This document shows, in pieces, positions 43,247 through 51,323 of a stretch of 64,000 nt of DNA. The notes under the pieces are model-generated. The model had not been told where the DNA came from. It searched no databases and saw nothing but the letters and a program-made list of their open reading frames with translations. A program made the position numbers and the translations under genes. The stretch is from NCBI GenBank assembly GCA_964581385.1, contig CAZOOK010000006.1, positions 132,606 through 196,605 on the forward strand. The letters run 5' to 3'. The first letter of the stretch is position 1. Each line of letters starts with the position of its first letter. Source of the stretch: CAZOOK01 sp964581385. GTDB lineage: Bacteria > Pseudomonadota > Gammaproteobacteria > Nevskiales > Nevskiaceae.

Positions 43247-44695
43247 ATGACTTTGAAGCGCATCGCCACAGGCATTGAAGGGTTGGATGACGTTCTATAC
43301 GGCGGCTTGACGCCTGACCGACTATATCTTGTTGAGGGGATGCCCGGCTCCGGCAAGACCACGCTCGCATTTCAATTTTTAATGGAAGGTGCGCGCCTGG
43401 GCGAGCGGGTGCTTTATGTGACTTTGTCGGAAACGGAGAATGAAATCCGGTCCGTTGGCGCGTCTCATGGGTGGTCACTTGACGGCGTCGTCATTCATGA
43501 GGCGATCCCCACGGAAAACTCGCTGTCACCTGCAGAGCAATACACGATGTTTCACCCGGCGGAGGTGGAGCTCGGCGAAACTACGCAGAGGGTGCTGTCC
43601 GAAGTGGACCAGACGCGACCGGCGCGCGTGGTTTTCGACTCGCTATCGGAACTGCGTCTTCTCGCGGGTAACCCGCTGCGGTATCGGCGGCAGATTTTGG
43701 CGCTGAAGCGGTTCTTTGCGGGGCGGCGATGCACGGTGCTTCTGCTTGACGATCTGACTGCAGCTGGCCGCGATCTTCAGGTGCAAAGCATCGCTCATGG
43801 TGCGATATTGCTCGAACATTCAATTCCGAAATACGGCCTGCAACGTCGTCAGCTCAGTATCACTAAGTTCCGTGGCAGCGATTTCCGCGGTGGCTATCAC
43901 GATTACGCCATCCGGAAAGGCGGCCTCGATGTCTATCCGCGACTTATTGCCTCCGAACATCCGCAGACATCGACCCGCGACCGATTGGAGAGCGGCATCA
44001 AGGAATTCGATACGCTGCTCGGCGGCGGAATTGAGCGAGGCACCAGCACACTGCTGACGGGAGCGCCCGGTACCGGAAAATCTACCGTTGCGGCGTTGTT
44101 CGCCGCCGCGGCTGCGTCGCGCGGCGAAAGCGCTTCCATGTTTATTTTCGATGAAAGCCAGATGACCTTGTTCAGCCGGATGTCAGGGCTGGGAGTAAAT
44201 TTGCAGCAGCATGTCGAAGCCGGGCGACTTGCGATCATTCAAATCGATCCGGCCGAACTCTCGCCGGGGGAGTTTGTGCACAAGGTGCGCGAGGCGGTTA
44301 AAAGCCGAAACTCAAGCGTGGTTGTGATCGACAGCCTCAACGGCTATCTCAACTCGATGCCCGATGACCACTATCTGACAATTCAGCTCCACGAACTTCT
44401 GACATACCTCGGGCAATGTAGCGTCGCCACCATTCTCGTAAGTGCCCAGCACGGCCTGATCGGGAATATGACTTCTCCTGTGGATGCCAGCTATCTCGCC
44501 GATGCGATCGTGCTGATTCGTTACTACGAGTCGGAAGGCGAAGTCCACCAAGCGATCTCGGTCGTAAAAAAACGAGGTGGCGAGCATGAGCGCACGATCC
44601 GGGAGTTCCGTCTCGAAAAAGGAAAGGTCACCGTTGGGCAGCCGCTGCGGGATTTCCACGGGGTACTCACTGGCGTTCCGCAAAAAAGGCAATAA
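43247..44695 (+). CDS. KaiC-like double RecA-fold ATPase
   Basis: 482 residues from ATG 43247 behind GGAAGGGA; the longer frame from 43157 is not supported. Two RecA/KaiC domains: the first with TGIEGLDDVLYGGL and Walker A GMPGSGKTTL near residue 30, the second with SGIKEFDTLLGGGIERGTSTLL and Walker A GAPGTGKST near residue 272. Walker B-like segments are VVFDSL and VVIDSLNGYLNS. This is the bacterial KaiC-like group, which lacks KaiA and KaiB partners here. It is likely a signalling ATPase. The hybrid histidine kinase starts 4 bases later, so the two work together. Confidence 0.9.
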   Translation: MTLKRIATGIEGLDDVLYGGLTPDRLYLVEGMPGSGKTTLAFQFLMEGARLGERVLYVTLSETENEIRSVGASHGWSLDGVVIHEAIPTENSLSPAEQYTMFHPAEVELGETTQRVLSEVDQTRPARVVFDSLSELRLLAGNPLRYRRQILALKRFFAGRRCTVLLLDDLTAAGRDLQVQSIAHGAILLEHSIPKYGLQRRQLSITKFRGSDFRGGYHDYAIRKGGLDVYPRLIASEHPQTSTRDRLESGIKEFDTLLGGGIERGTSTLLTGAPGTGKSTVAALFAAAAASRGESASMFIFDESQMTLFSRMSGLGVNLQQHVEAGRLAIIQIDPAELSPGEFVHKVREAVKSRNSSVVVIDSLNGYLNSMPDDHYLTIQLHELLTYLGQCSVATILVSAQHGLIGNMTSPVDASYLADAIVLIRYYESEGEVHQAISVVKKRGGEHERTIREFRLEKGKVTVGQPLRDFHGVLTGVPQKRQ

Positions 44696-44698
44696 GCC

Positions 44699-46261
44699 GT
44701 GAGTGAGCCGGAATGCGGAAAAATGGAGCGACGGGTTCTTATACTTGCGCCTACATCGAAGGATGGTGTGCACTCACAAGCGGTGCTGCAAAACGCGGGT
44801 ATCAATGCCGTCTTGTGCACCGACGTGGCAATGTTGGCCAGAGAGATATCGCGTGGCGCGGGGGCGGTCATATTGGCTGAAGAGATGATTTCCTTGGGCG
44901 CCGAACTTCTTGTTGATGTTCTCGGCTATCAACCCACATGGTCGGATCTGCCAATTCTGCTGGTCGCGCAGCAAGGCGCGGATTCCGCGATGGCGCAGGA
45001 CGCGATCGAGACGCTGGGAAATGTAACCTTGCTCGAACGGCCGATCCGGATAGCGGCGCTGGTAAGTGCGGTGCGTTCGGCGCTGCGAGGTCGAGCAAGA
45101 CAATATCAGACGCGTGCGCATCTGCTGACGCTACAAAACGCCGATCGCCGCAAGGATGAATTTCTTGCGACGCTCGCGCATGAGCTGCGTAATCCGCTCG
45201 CACCGATCCGCAATGCCGCGCAGATCCTGCAATTGACTGGCAGCCTCGATCCTGCCGTCCGTAAGGTCAGCGAACTGATCGAGCGCCAAGTGACCCAGAT
45301 GGTGCGCCTGGTCGACGATTTACTCGAAATCTCGCGCATCACACGGGGCAAGGTCGAATTGCGCAGAACACTGGTCGAACTGGCGGCCGTTGTAGAAGCC
45401 GCCGTCGAAACGAGTCGGCCTTTGATCGAGGCAGGCAGGCATGAAATTGAAATTACATTCCCCGCTGAACCGCTTTATCTGGACGCCGACGCCACACGGC
45501 TTGCTCAAGTCTTCGCCAATCTCCTCAACAATTCCGCAAAATACACCGAACCTCAAGGGCGCATTTCGGTGGCGGTACTCCGCGAGGATAAAGAAGCAGT
45601 CGTTATCGTGCGCGATTCCGGCATCGGAATCGCGCCGACGCTGCTGCCGAGAGTGTTTGACATGTTCGCTCAAGCAGATCCGGCACATAAGCGTGCGCAG
45701 GGTGGTCTGGGAATCGGGCTGACGTTGGTGCGCAGTCTGGTTGAAATGCACGGCGGGACGGTTGATGCGGTTAGTGACGGCCTGGGCAAGGGAAGCCAGT
45801 TCACCGTTCGCCTGCCACTGTCGTCAGCGGTGGCAGCTAAGCGAACATCGGCTCAGGCGCAGGCTGAGGTCAGGCAAGTACGTGCCCCCGCGAGCGTTCT
45901 GGTTGTAGACGACAATCGTGACGCCGCAGAGAGCCTCGGTATGCTGCTGAGAATTTTTGGCGCCGAAGTTGCGGTGGTGCATGACGGTCGTGCAGCGCTG
46001 CGCGCCTTTGATGCCCGCCAACCGGTCATTGTTTTTCTGGATCTTGGCATGCCTGACATGGATGGGTATGAGGTCGCACGGCAGTTACGCCAGAAGCATG
46101 GAGCACGTCCTATAACGCTGATAGCACTGACTGGTTGGGGGCAGGACAAGGATCGTGTTAGTACAGCTGCTGCGGGATTCGACCATCACTTGATCAAACC
46201 GGTCGACGTGGCCACCTTGAAAGTGCTTCTGACGTCGGTCACCGAAAGCGTAAGCGATTAA
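44699..46261 (+). CDS. Hybrid sensor histidine kinase, KaiC partner
   Basis: 520 residues from GTG 44699, coupled to the KaiC-like gene. The N-terminal 130 residues are a receiver-like domain without a clear phospho-acceptor pattern (VLILAPTSK, VILAEEM). Then come HisKA with FLATLAHELRNPLAPIRNAAQ (His near 161), HATPase with NLLNNSAKYTEP near 275, GIGIAP and GGLGIGLTLVRSLVEMHGG, and a C-terminal receiver: VLVVDDNRDAAESL, VFLDLGMPDMDGYEVA (Asp), HHLIKP. Soluble, with no membrane span. The second core is very similar in motifs to the C-terminal core of the giant kinase at 22702-28008. Confidence 0.92.
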   Translation: MSEPECGKMERRVLILAPTSKDGVHSQAVLQNAGINAVLCTDVAMLAREISRGAGAVILAEEMISLGAELLVDVLGYQPTWSDLPILLVAQQGADSAMAQDAIETLGNVTLLERPIRIAALVSAVRSALRGRARQYQTRAHLLTLQNADRRKDEFLATLAHELRNPLAPIRNAAQILQLTGSLDPAVRKVSELIERQVTQMVRLVDDLLEISRITRGKVELRRTLVELAAVVEAAVETSRPLIEAGRHEIEITFPAEPLYLDADATRLAQVFANLLNNSAKYTEPQGRISVAVLREDKEAVVIVRDSGIGIAPTLLPRVFDMFAQADPAHKRAQGGLGIGLTLVRSLVEMHGGTVDAVSDGLGKGSQFTVRLPLSSAVAAKRTSAQAQAEVRQVRAPASVLVVDDNRDAAESLGMLLRIFGAEVAVVHDGRAALRAFDARQPVIVFLDLGMPDMDGYEVARQLRQKHGARPITLIALTGWGQDKDRVSTAAAGFDHHLIKPVDVATLKVLLTSVTESVSD

Positions 46262-46274
46262 AATTTGAATAACA

Positions 46275-46298
46275 CGCCGCCATCGTTCGATAGCGGCG
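46275..46298. terminator. Hairpin between convergent genes
   Basis: CGCCGC at 46275-46280 pairs with GCGGCG at 46293-46298, and the inner CATCG/CGATA extends the stem with one mismatch. It sits between the kinase and the convergent patatin gene. There is no T run, so this is a weak call. Confidence 0.4.
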
Positions 46299-46306
46299 CG
46301 CTTCGT

Positions 46307-47587
46307 TCACTGGATCCGTCGGCTTTTGCGAGTCTTTGAGAGAGCCGGCTTTACCGTGCGGATGAAAGCTTCAATTTCATCGATGCGTGCGCCGGCGTCA
46401 CGGTAGCCGATCTGAATCAGCTCGTTCGTATACGCGGAATCAAACAGCAGGTAGCTCATCAGATCGGCGCTTTGCGCGTCGGGCGTGCCGAGTCCGTCGA
46501 GTACATAGCGGATGGTTTTCGGCATGCGGTGCGCAAGCGTCTTCGCAATGATGGCCAGGTCCTGCGAAGGTGATATCACCAACGGCGTGACCACACGCAT
46601 TGGCTCACGCACTTCTCGCAGTACGATGGAGTGGCGATGCGTGGCTTTCTGATAGGCGGAAACCAGTTCGTTCATGCGGACGAGATGGTCGATGTCGGCA
46701 TCGAGATGATCAAGGAAAATGGCATTCATGAATACGCCGCAGATCTGCGACAACGGGGGGCGCCGCATGCGCGCGCCGGTATTGGCATCTGCATCATGCG
46801 CGAGCTCGCTGCGCAGGAGTGCGTCCGCCGAATCCTGACAGCGCACGCCGATCGCGAACAGGCGATCTGCGCCCAGACGGATTGCAGGACTGAGCGGAGT
46901 GACGAGCCGTAGTGCGCCGTCGCCGAAATAAGCCGTCGTCCCGGCCGCCACGAGCGGCACGGGCGGAAACACAATGGGAATGGCGGACGACGCGCAGATG
47001 TGATCGACCGTGATCGCTGTCGACAGCGCGACGCGGCGGCTCTTGGTCCACAGGGTGTGTCCTGGTTTTCCCTGAATGAATGTGAACGCTTTGCCAGAGT
47101 GATAGCTGGCGGCGGTTATCGCGACTGCATAGAGATGACCTTGCGCGATGGCGTCGGCGATGCCGGAAGCAGGAAAGCGCTGTTCCAGAAATGCATGCAG
47201 CGGCGACGCATCCACCAGCGCCTGGGTGCGGCCAGCACCGATCAGGCCACCCAGAGACATATCTGTGATCAGCCGCAAGGCATTGCGCGCCAGCGCGAAA
47301 GTATCGGAGCGAAACACATCGGTGACGACGACTTTCGACCAGATATCCGCAAGCAGATGAGCCCCCGTGCTGAAATCGGAACTCGTCGCTGCGATCATGG
47401 CGCCATTGATGGCGCCGGCGGACGCGCCGGTGACGATCGGAAACGGCGAGGGACGATTTCGCAACGCTGGAATTTTGCCGATGCGTTTGAGCACGCCGGC
47501 TTGATAGGCGCCGCGCGCGCCGCCGGCGGTGAGTACGAGGCCGGTCATTGATCCCCGACGGTGAGAGGCTGTTTGGTTCACTGCCAT
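46307..47587 (-). CDS. Patatin-like phospholipase
   Basis: About 426 residues from ATG 47587; MTGLVL (ATG 47548) is an alternative, and the frame is open to 47788. The oxyanion box is GGARGAYQAGVL, the nucleophile motif is TGASAGAING (G-x-S-x-G), and the catalytic Asp is in FGDGALR, giving the Ser-Asp dyad of patatins. It is a lipid acyl hydrolase; bacterial relatives act on membrane phospholipids. No signal peptide was seen. The C-terminal third is helical, and a long middle part includes EVREPMRVVTPLVIS, unlike short patatins. Confidence 0.87.
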   Translation of the reverse strand: MAVNQTASHRRGSMTGLVLTAGGARGAYQAGVLKRIGKIPALRNRPSPFPIVTGASAGAINGAMIAATSSDFSTGAHLLADIWSKVVVTDVFRSDTFALARNALRLITDMSLGGLIGAGRTQALVDASPLHAFLEQRFPASGIADAIAQGHLYAVAITAASYHSGKAFTFIQGKPGHTLWTKSRRVALSTAITVDHICASSAIPIVFPPVPLVAAGTTAYFGDGALRLVTPLSPAIRLGADRLFAIGVRCQDSADALLRSELAHDADANTGARMRRPPLSQICGVFMNAIFLDHLDADIDHLVRMNELVSAYQKATHRHSIVLREVREPMRVVTPLVISPSQDLAIIAKTLAHRMPKTIRYVLDGLGTPDAQSADLMSYLLFDSAYTNELIQIGYRDAGARIDEIEAFIRTVKPALSKTRKSRRIQ

Positions 47588-47911
47588 GTGCTGAGCCCCG
47601 GCAGCGGATGATCGGCTGTCGGCGCCTTCATGGCCGATGCAACGATGGATACGATCGTTTCGACGTTCATGCACCGAGCCCCGGAAAGATGCCTTACCGG
47701 ATTGGCGCAAGTTCAATGCCAGACATTCCGCCACGCAATTTCCCGAGCCGGCGAAGCTGAAAGCTTCGCCAGATATGGCTATTAGCAACGCTGATCAGGC
47801 GGAGGCGAGTCAATGATCTTGTAATGCCTTCGCACGCGCGTTCTCCCGCCGGGAGCAGGAGCGCCTCTCTCGCCCCGATCTTCCTCAGGCGGAAGAGGGA
47901 AGTCCTTGCCG
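47588..47911. other. Intergenic stretch, nothing supported
   Basis: Separates patatin from infA on the same strand. The patatin frame stays open through most of it but without a known N-terminal domain. No clear terminator after infA. Confidence 0.3.
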
Positions 47912-48130
47912 CTACTTGTCTCTGAAGGTGATTCGCCCCTTGGTCAAATCGTAAGGGGTTAGCTGCACGGTGACCTTGTCACCGGTGAGGATGCGGATGT
48001 AGTTTTTGCGCATGCGGCCTGAAATGTGGGCCGTGACGATGTGGCCGTTGTCGAGCTTTACGCGGAACGTCGTGTTGGGAAGAGTCTCGACGACGGTGCC
48101 CGGCATTTCGATGTGATCTTCTTTTGCCAT
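47912..48130 (-). CDS. infA: Translation initiation factor IF-1
   Basis: 72 residues from ATG 48130, the usual length. It is an OB-fold protein with the diagnostic string MAKEDHIEMPGTVVETLPNTTF, then VTAHISGRMRKNYIRIL and GDKVTVQLTPYDLTKGRI. IF-1 binds the ribosomal A site during initiation. The betaproteobacterial copy commonly sits beside bpt and aat, as here. The upstream frame to 48172 (MFAHNCVF) is not part of the family. Confidence 0.97.
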   Translation of the reverse strand: MAKEDHIEMPGTVVETLPNTTFRVKLDNGHIVTAHISGRMRKNYIRILTGDKVTVQLTPYDLTKGRITFRDK

Positions 48131-48202
48131 AACCCTGCGGCCTGAAATGAAGACGCAATTATGCGCAAACACCGCCGCAGGCTCAAACGCAGTCGATTCT
48201 TG

Positions 48203-48907
48203 TCACAGCTCCACGCGGCGCCAGCCGTCGGTGCCGAGTAACTCCATCGGCCGGAAATTGCGCTTGTAATGCATGGTCGGACTGTTCGGGACCCAGTAGC
48301 CCAGGTACACAAACGGTAGCCCTTGTTCTTTTGCTATGCGGATCTGTTCGAGGATGGAGAACGTGCCGAGACCACGTTCCACCAGAGTCGGCTCATAGAA
48401 GGTGTAGACGGCGGAAAGCCCTTGCGGAACACGGTCCACCACTGCAAGCGACACCAATTGCCCGCCGGCACGGAATTCCCAGTATTCGGTGCGTCCCCAG
48501 GGGCAGCCGAGAAATTCGTGGAAGGCTTCCGAGTCGTCCGGATCCATCCCGCCCTCCGGGTGGCGCGCGCGCAGATAGCGCTGGTACAGCTCGAAATGCT
48601 CATGGCTGAGATGATCTGTAATCTCGACGCGGACATCGGTGTTCTGCGCAGCACAGCGCCGGTGCGAGCGTCGCTGCAGGAATTCTCCGGTGACGATGCG
48701 CGCCGGCCGGCACGCCGAGCACAGCAGGCACATCGGCCGGTATACGTAGCCGCCGCTGCGGCGAAATCCCTGGTCGAGCAGAGCACCGTAACGTGCCGGA
48801 TCGAGCGGATAGCCGGGATCGATGAATGCGCTGCGCGCGCGGCGGTCCGGCAGATAGCCGCAGGAGTGCTCGTTGCCGAGCAGCAGACGCACGCGCAAAT
48901 CCTTCAT
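48203..48907 (-). CDS. bpt: Aspartate/glutamate leucyltransferase
   Basis: A 234-residue enzyme that adds Leu to N-terminal Asp or Glu to mark proteins for ClpAP (N-degron pathway). Start at ATG 48907, overlapping the aat stop. Motifs: EHSCGYLPDRRARSAFIDP, GFRRSGGYVYRP, CLLCSACRPARI (cysteine cluster), YQRYLRARHPEGGMD, VYTFYEPTLVERGLGTFSIL and LGYWVPNSPTMHYKRNFRPMELL. Length and order are typical. It was once named ate for similarity to arginyltransferases. It pairs with aat. Confidence 0.95.
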   Translation of the reverse strand: MKDLRVRLLLGNEHSCGYLPDRRARSAFIDPGYPLDPARYGALLDQGFRRSGGYVYRPMCLLCSACRPARIVTGEFLQRRSHRRCAAQNTDVRVEITDHLSHEHFELYQRYLRARHPEGGMDPDDSEAFHEFLGCPWGRTEYWEFRAGGQLVSLAVVDRVPQGLSAVYTFYEPTLVERGLGTFSILEQIRIAKEQGLPFVYLGYWVPNSPTMHYKRNFRPMELLGTDGWRRVEL

Positions 48908-49659
48908 GCAGCCCTCGCTTCCGGGACGTGCGACCGCGACGACGGCACGTCGATCTCGAAACGCCAAGCGCCCGTGCGTCCGGGCAACGAGACGGCTCGC
49001 CGCAGCTCGCCGAGAAAGCGTTCGCGCGAAATCTCGCGTGCGCCGAGCCGCTGCAGGTGCGCGGACGCAATCTGGCAATCGATCAGCGCGAAACGCCAGG
49101 CGACGAGCTGCCGGCACAGGTAATACAGCGCAAGTTTGGAGCCGTCGTCAACTCGGCTGAACATCGATTCGCCGAAAAAGCTCAGTCCCAACGACACGCC
49201 GTATAGGCCGCCAACCAGCTCTCCGTCCCGCCAGACCTCCATGGAATGACCGAAGCCCAGTGCATGCAGTTCGAGATAGGCGCGTTTCATTTCCGCGCCG
49301 AGCCAGGTGTCGCTGCGGCCGGCGCGTTCGCCGCCGCAGCCCTCGAGCACCTGCGAAAATGCATGATCGAGCGTGACCGCATAGTCGCCTTTGCGGATTC
49401 GCTTGGCGAGCGAACGCGATACGTGGAATTCGGCGGGAGCAAGAACCGCGCGCGGGTCCGGGCACCACCACAGAATCGGCTCGTTCGGATTGAACCAGGG
49501 GAACACGCCGGTCGAATAGGCGCGGATCAGGCGCGTCACCGACAGATCGCCGCCGATGGCGAGCAGGCCGTTGGGATCGCGCATCGCGCGATGCACGGGC
49601 GGAAACGGCTGGCTTTGATCGCGTGGATCGAGCCAGTGCAAGCGGATCGGATTGTCCAT
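48904..49659 (-). CDS. aat: Leucyl/phenylalanyl-tRNA-protein transferase
   Basis: 251 residues from ATG 49659. It transfers Leu or Phe from tRNA to N-terminal Lys or Arg for ClpS/ClpAP degradation. Motifs: FPPVHRAMRDPNGLLAIGGDLS, YSTGVFPWF, PILWWCPDPRAVL, HVSRSLAKRIRK, GHSMEVWRDGELVGGLYGVSLG, FFGESMFS, DCQIASAHLQRLGA and FLGEL. It overlaps bpt by four bases (ATGA), so the two N-degron enzymes are co-expressed. Confidence 0.96.
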   Translation of the reverse strand: MDNPIRLHWLDPRDQSQPFPPVHRAMRDPNGLLAIGGDLSVTRLIRAYSTGVFPWFNPNEPILWWCPDPRAVLAPAEFHVSRSLAKRIRKGDYAVTLDHAFSQVLEGCGGERAGRSDTWLGAEMKRAYLELHALGFGHSMEVWRDGELVGGLYGVSLGLSFFGESMFSRVDDGSKLALYYLCRQLVAWRFALIDCQIASAHLQRLGAREISRERFLGELRRAVSLPGRTGAWRFEIDVPSSRSHVPEARAA

Positions 49660-49664
49660 AATCC

Positions 49665-50810
49665 TCAATCCTCTTTGTTGGTGCGGCCGGTTATCCGGAA
49701 CGGACTTGTGGCTACGATTTCGTCATACATCGCCGCGACCTGCCGGCGTTCGTCGTCAAGCGCATGCCGCACGGCGTTGGCCAAGCGGGGCGCCGCCAGC
49801 CAGTGCGCTGAGCGCGTGATGACCGGTTCAAAGCCACGCGCGAGCTTGTGTTCACCCTGCGCTCCGGCATCGAAGCGCCGCAGTCCTTCATGCAGGCAAT
49901 ACTCAATGCCCTGGTAATAGCAGGTTTCAAAATGCAGGCTGTGATAATGCTCCGCCGCGCCCCAATGGCGCCCGTAGAGTGTATCGCCACCCTGCAGGGT
50001 AATTGCGGTTCCAACCATCCGCGCATCCTCGTATGCCAGGACCAGTTTAAACGGGGAACCGGCTTCGCGTCCGTAGTTGAGGAAAAAATCCGGTGTCAGA
50101 TAGGGATCTTGGCCACGCTCCTCATAAGTGTTTGAATAAAGAGAGTAAACCTGCACCCACTCGGTTTCGCTCAGAGTGTCACCGGAACGCCACTCGAAAC
50201 GGATGCCGGCTTCCGCTACGCGGCGACGCTCGCGCAGGATTTTTTTGCGCTTCTCGCTCGACAGCCGGGCGAGGAATTCCGCAAAGTTTTCATACCCATG
50301 ATTGTGCCAATGGAACTGAATATCGTGGCGGGATAATCCGCCGGCGGATCCGGCCGCGACCGCGCTGGGTTCGTCTAGAAACAGGGCGTGCAGCGATGAA
50401 GCGCCGTCATCTGCAAATGCCCCTGCAAGCGCCGAAAACATCTGCTCGCGCCGTTCCGGCGTCGCCGCTCCGACGCGCGGACCGGTACTTGGCGTAAATG
50501 GGATCGCCAGCAGCCATTTAGGATAATAGGGATGTCCGAGCCGATGGCTTGCATTGGCCCAGCTGAAGTCGAAAACGAATTCGCCGTAGGAGTGCGTTTT
50601 CAAATACAACGGCGCGACGGCGACGACTTCCCCCATGCTGTCTTCAAGAACCGCATGGTGTGGAATCCACCCGCGCCACCGGCCTACGCAGCCATAGCGC
50701 TCCAACGCGAGCAGGAACGCATGGCGGGTGAACGGATAGTCGTGCGGGAAAAACGCATCCCACGTCCGGGCGGCGATGCGGTCGGCGCTTTCGATGAAAC
50801 GCAGGCGCAT
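49665..50810 (-). CDS. COG3146 GNAT-like acyltransferase (DUF482)
   Basis: 381 residues from ATG 50810 (MRLRFIES). Family PF04339 (DUF482), often annotated as peptidogalycan biosynthesis or GNAT family protein. Recognisable parts are AFFPHDYPFTRHAFLLALERYGC, AVAPLYLKTHSYGEFVFDFSWANA, KRKKILRERRRVAEAGIRFEW, TLYGRHWGAAEHYHSLHFETCYYQGIEYC and HKLARGFEP near the end. It occurs next to aat and bpt in many proteobacteria, with a five-base gap here. The substrate is unknown. Confidence 0.85.
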   Translation of the reverse strand: MRLRFIESADRIAARTWDAFFPHDYPFTRHAFLLALERYGCVGRWRGWIPHHAVLEDSMGEVVAVAPLYLKTHSYGEFVFDFSWANASHRLGHPYYPKWLLAIPFTPSTGPRVGAATPERREQMFSALAGAFADDGASSLHALFLDEPSAVAAGSAGGLSRHDIQFHWHNHGYENFAEFLARLSSEKRKKILRERRRVAEAGIRFEWRSGDTLSETEWVQVYSLYSNTYEERGQDPYLTPDFFLNYGREAGSPFKLVLAYEDARMVGTAITLQGGDTLYGRHWGAAEHYHSLHFETCYYQGIEYCLHEGLRRFDAGAQGEHKLARGFEPVITRSAHWLAAPRLANAVRHALDDERRQVAAMYDEIVATSPFRITGRTNKED

Positions 50811-50853
50811 GCGCCTCCGGAGTGGAACGCAGTGTTGATTCGCTGCCGCAGCT

Positions 50854-51186
50854 TCAGTGCCGTAACAGCTCCGCGGGCGCCAGCTCGCGCAAGGCCCATT
50901 GCACGCAGGTTTCGTGCTCAAACCGCGTAAAAGTCTCGCTCTCGGCGGGTGGCGCAGCCTCGGTCATACGGCCGCTGCCGTCAAACTGGATCGCCGCGCC
51001 GGCCGTCCGCACTTTAATCTCGGATTCGTACTCGGCGTCGAACGTAACTTGCAGGTAACGGACACGCCGATCGGCAAACTCTGGCAAGCGATCGGCGCCC
51101 GCGGCAATCATCGCCGCCTGTTCCGCCGTGAATTCGCGGACGGCACCTTCCTGGGTCACAACGAAATGGCGTGTTTCTGTGCTCAT
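50854..51186 (-). CDS. Hypothetical protein, conserved-looking
   Basis: 110 residues from ATG 51186 behind GGGGGAC. Sequence: a short strand (RHFVVTQEGAVREFT), a helix with AAMIAAGADRLPEFAD, then strands RVRYLQVTFDAEYESEIKVRTAGA and SGRMTEAAPP, ending FEHETCVQWAL. A small soluble alpha-beta protein. I do not know the family. It lies between the COG3146 gene and the divergent ftsK. Confidence 0.7.
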   Translation of the reverse strand: MSTETRHFVVTQEGAVREFTAEQAAMIAAGADRLPEFADRRVRYLQVTFDAEYESEIKVRTAGAAIQFDGSGRMTEAAPPAESETFTRFEHETCVQWALRELAPAELLRH

Positions 51187-51323
51187 CGTCAAGTCCCCCG
51201 TTAATACAGTCGTAACGTATAGACCAACACGAACTATTAAGGTTTTACCCCAATTTTCAAGGTGGTGTAGTACGGCTGGTATACTTTTCCCACACCCAGA
51301 TTTTCGCCCCGGCAGTCGAAACC

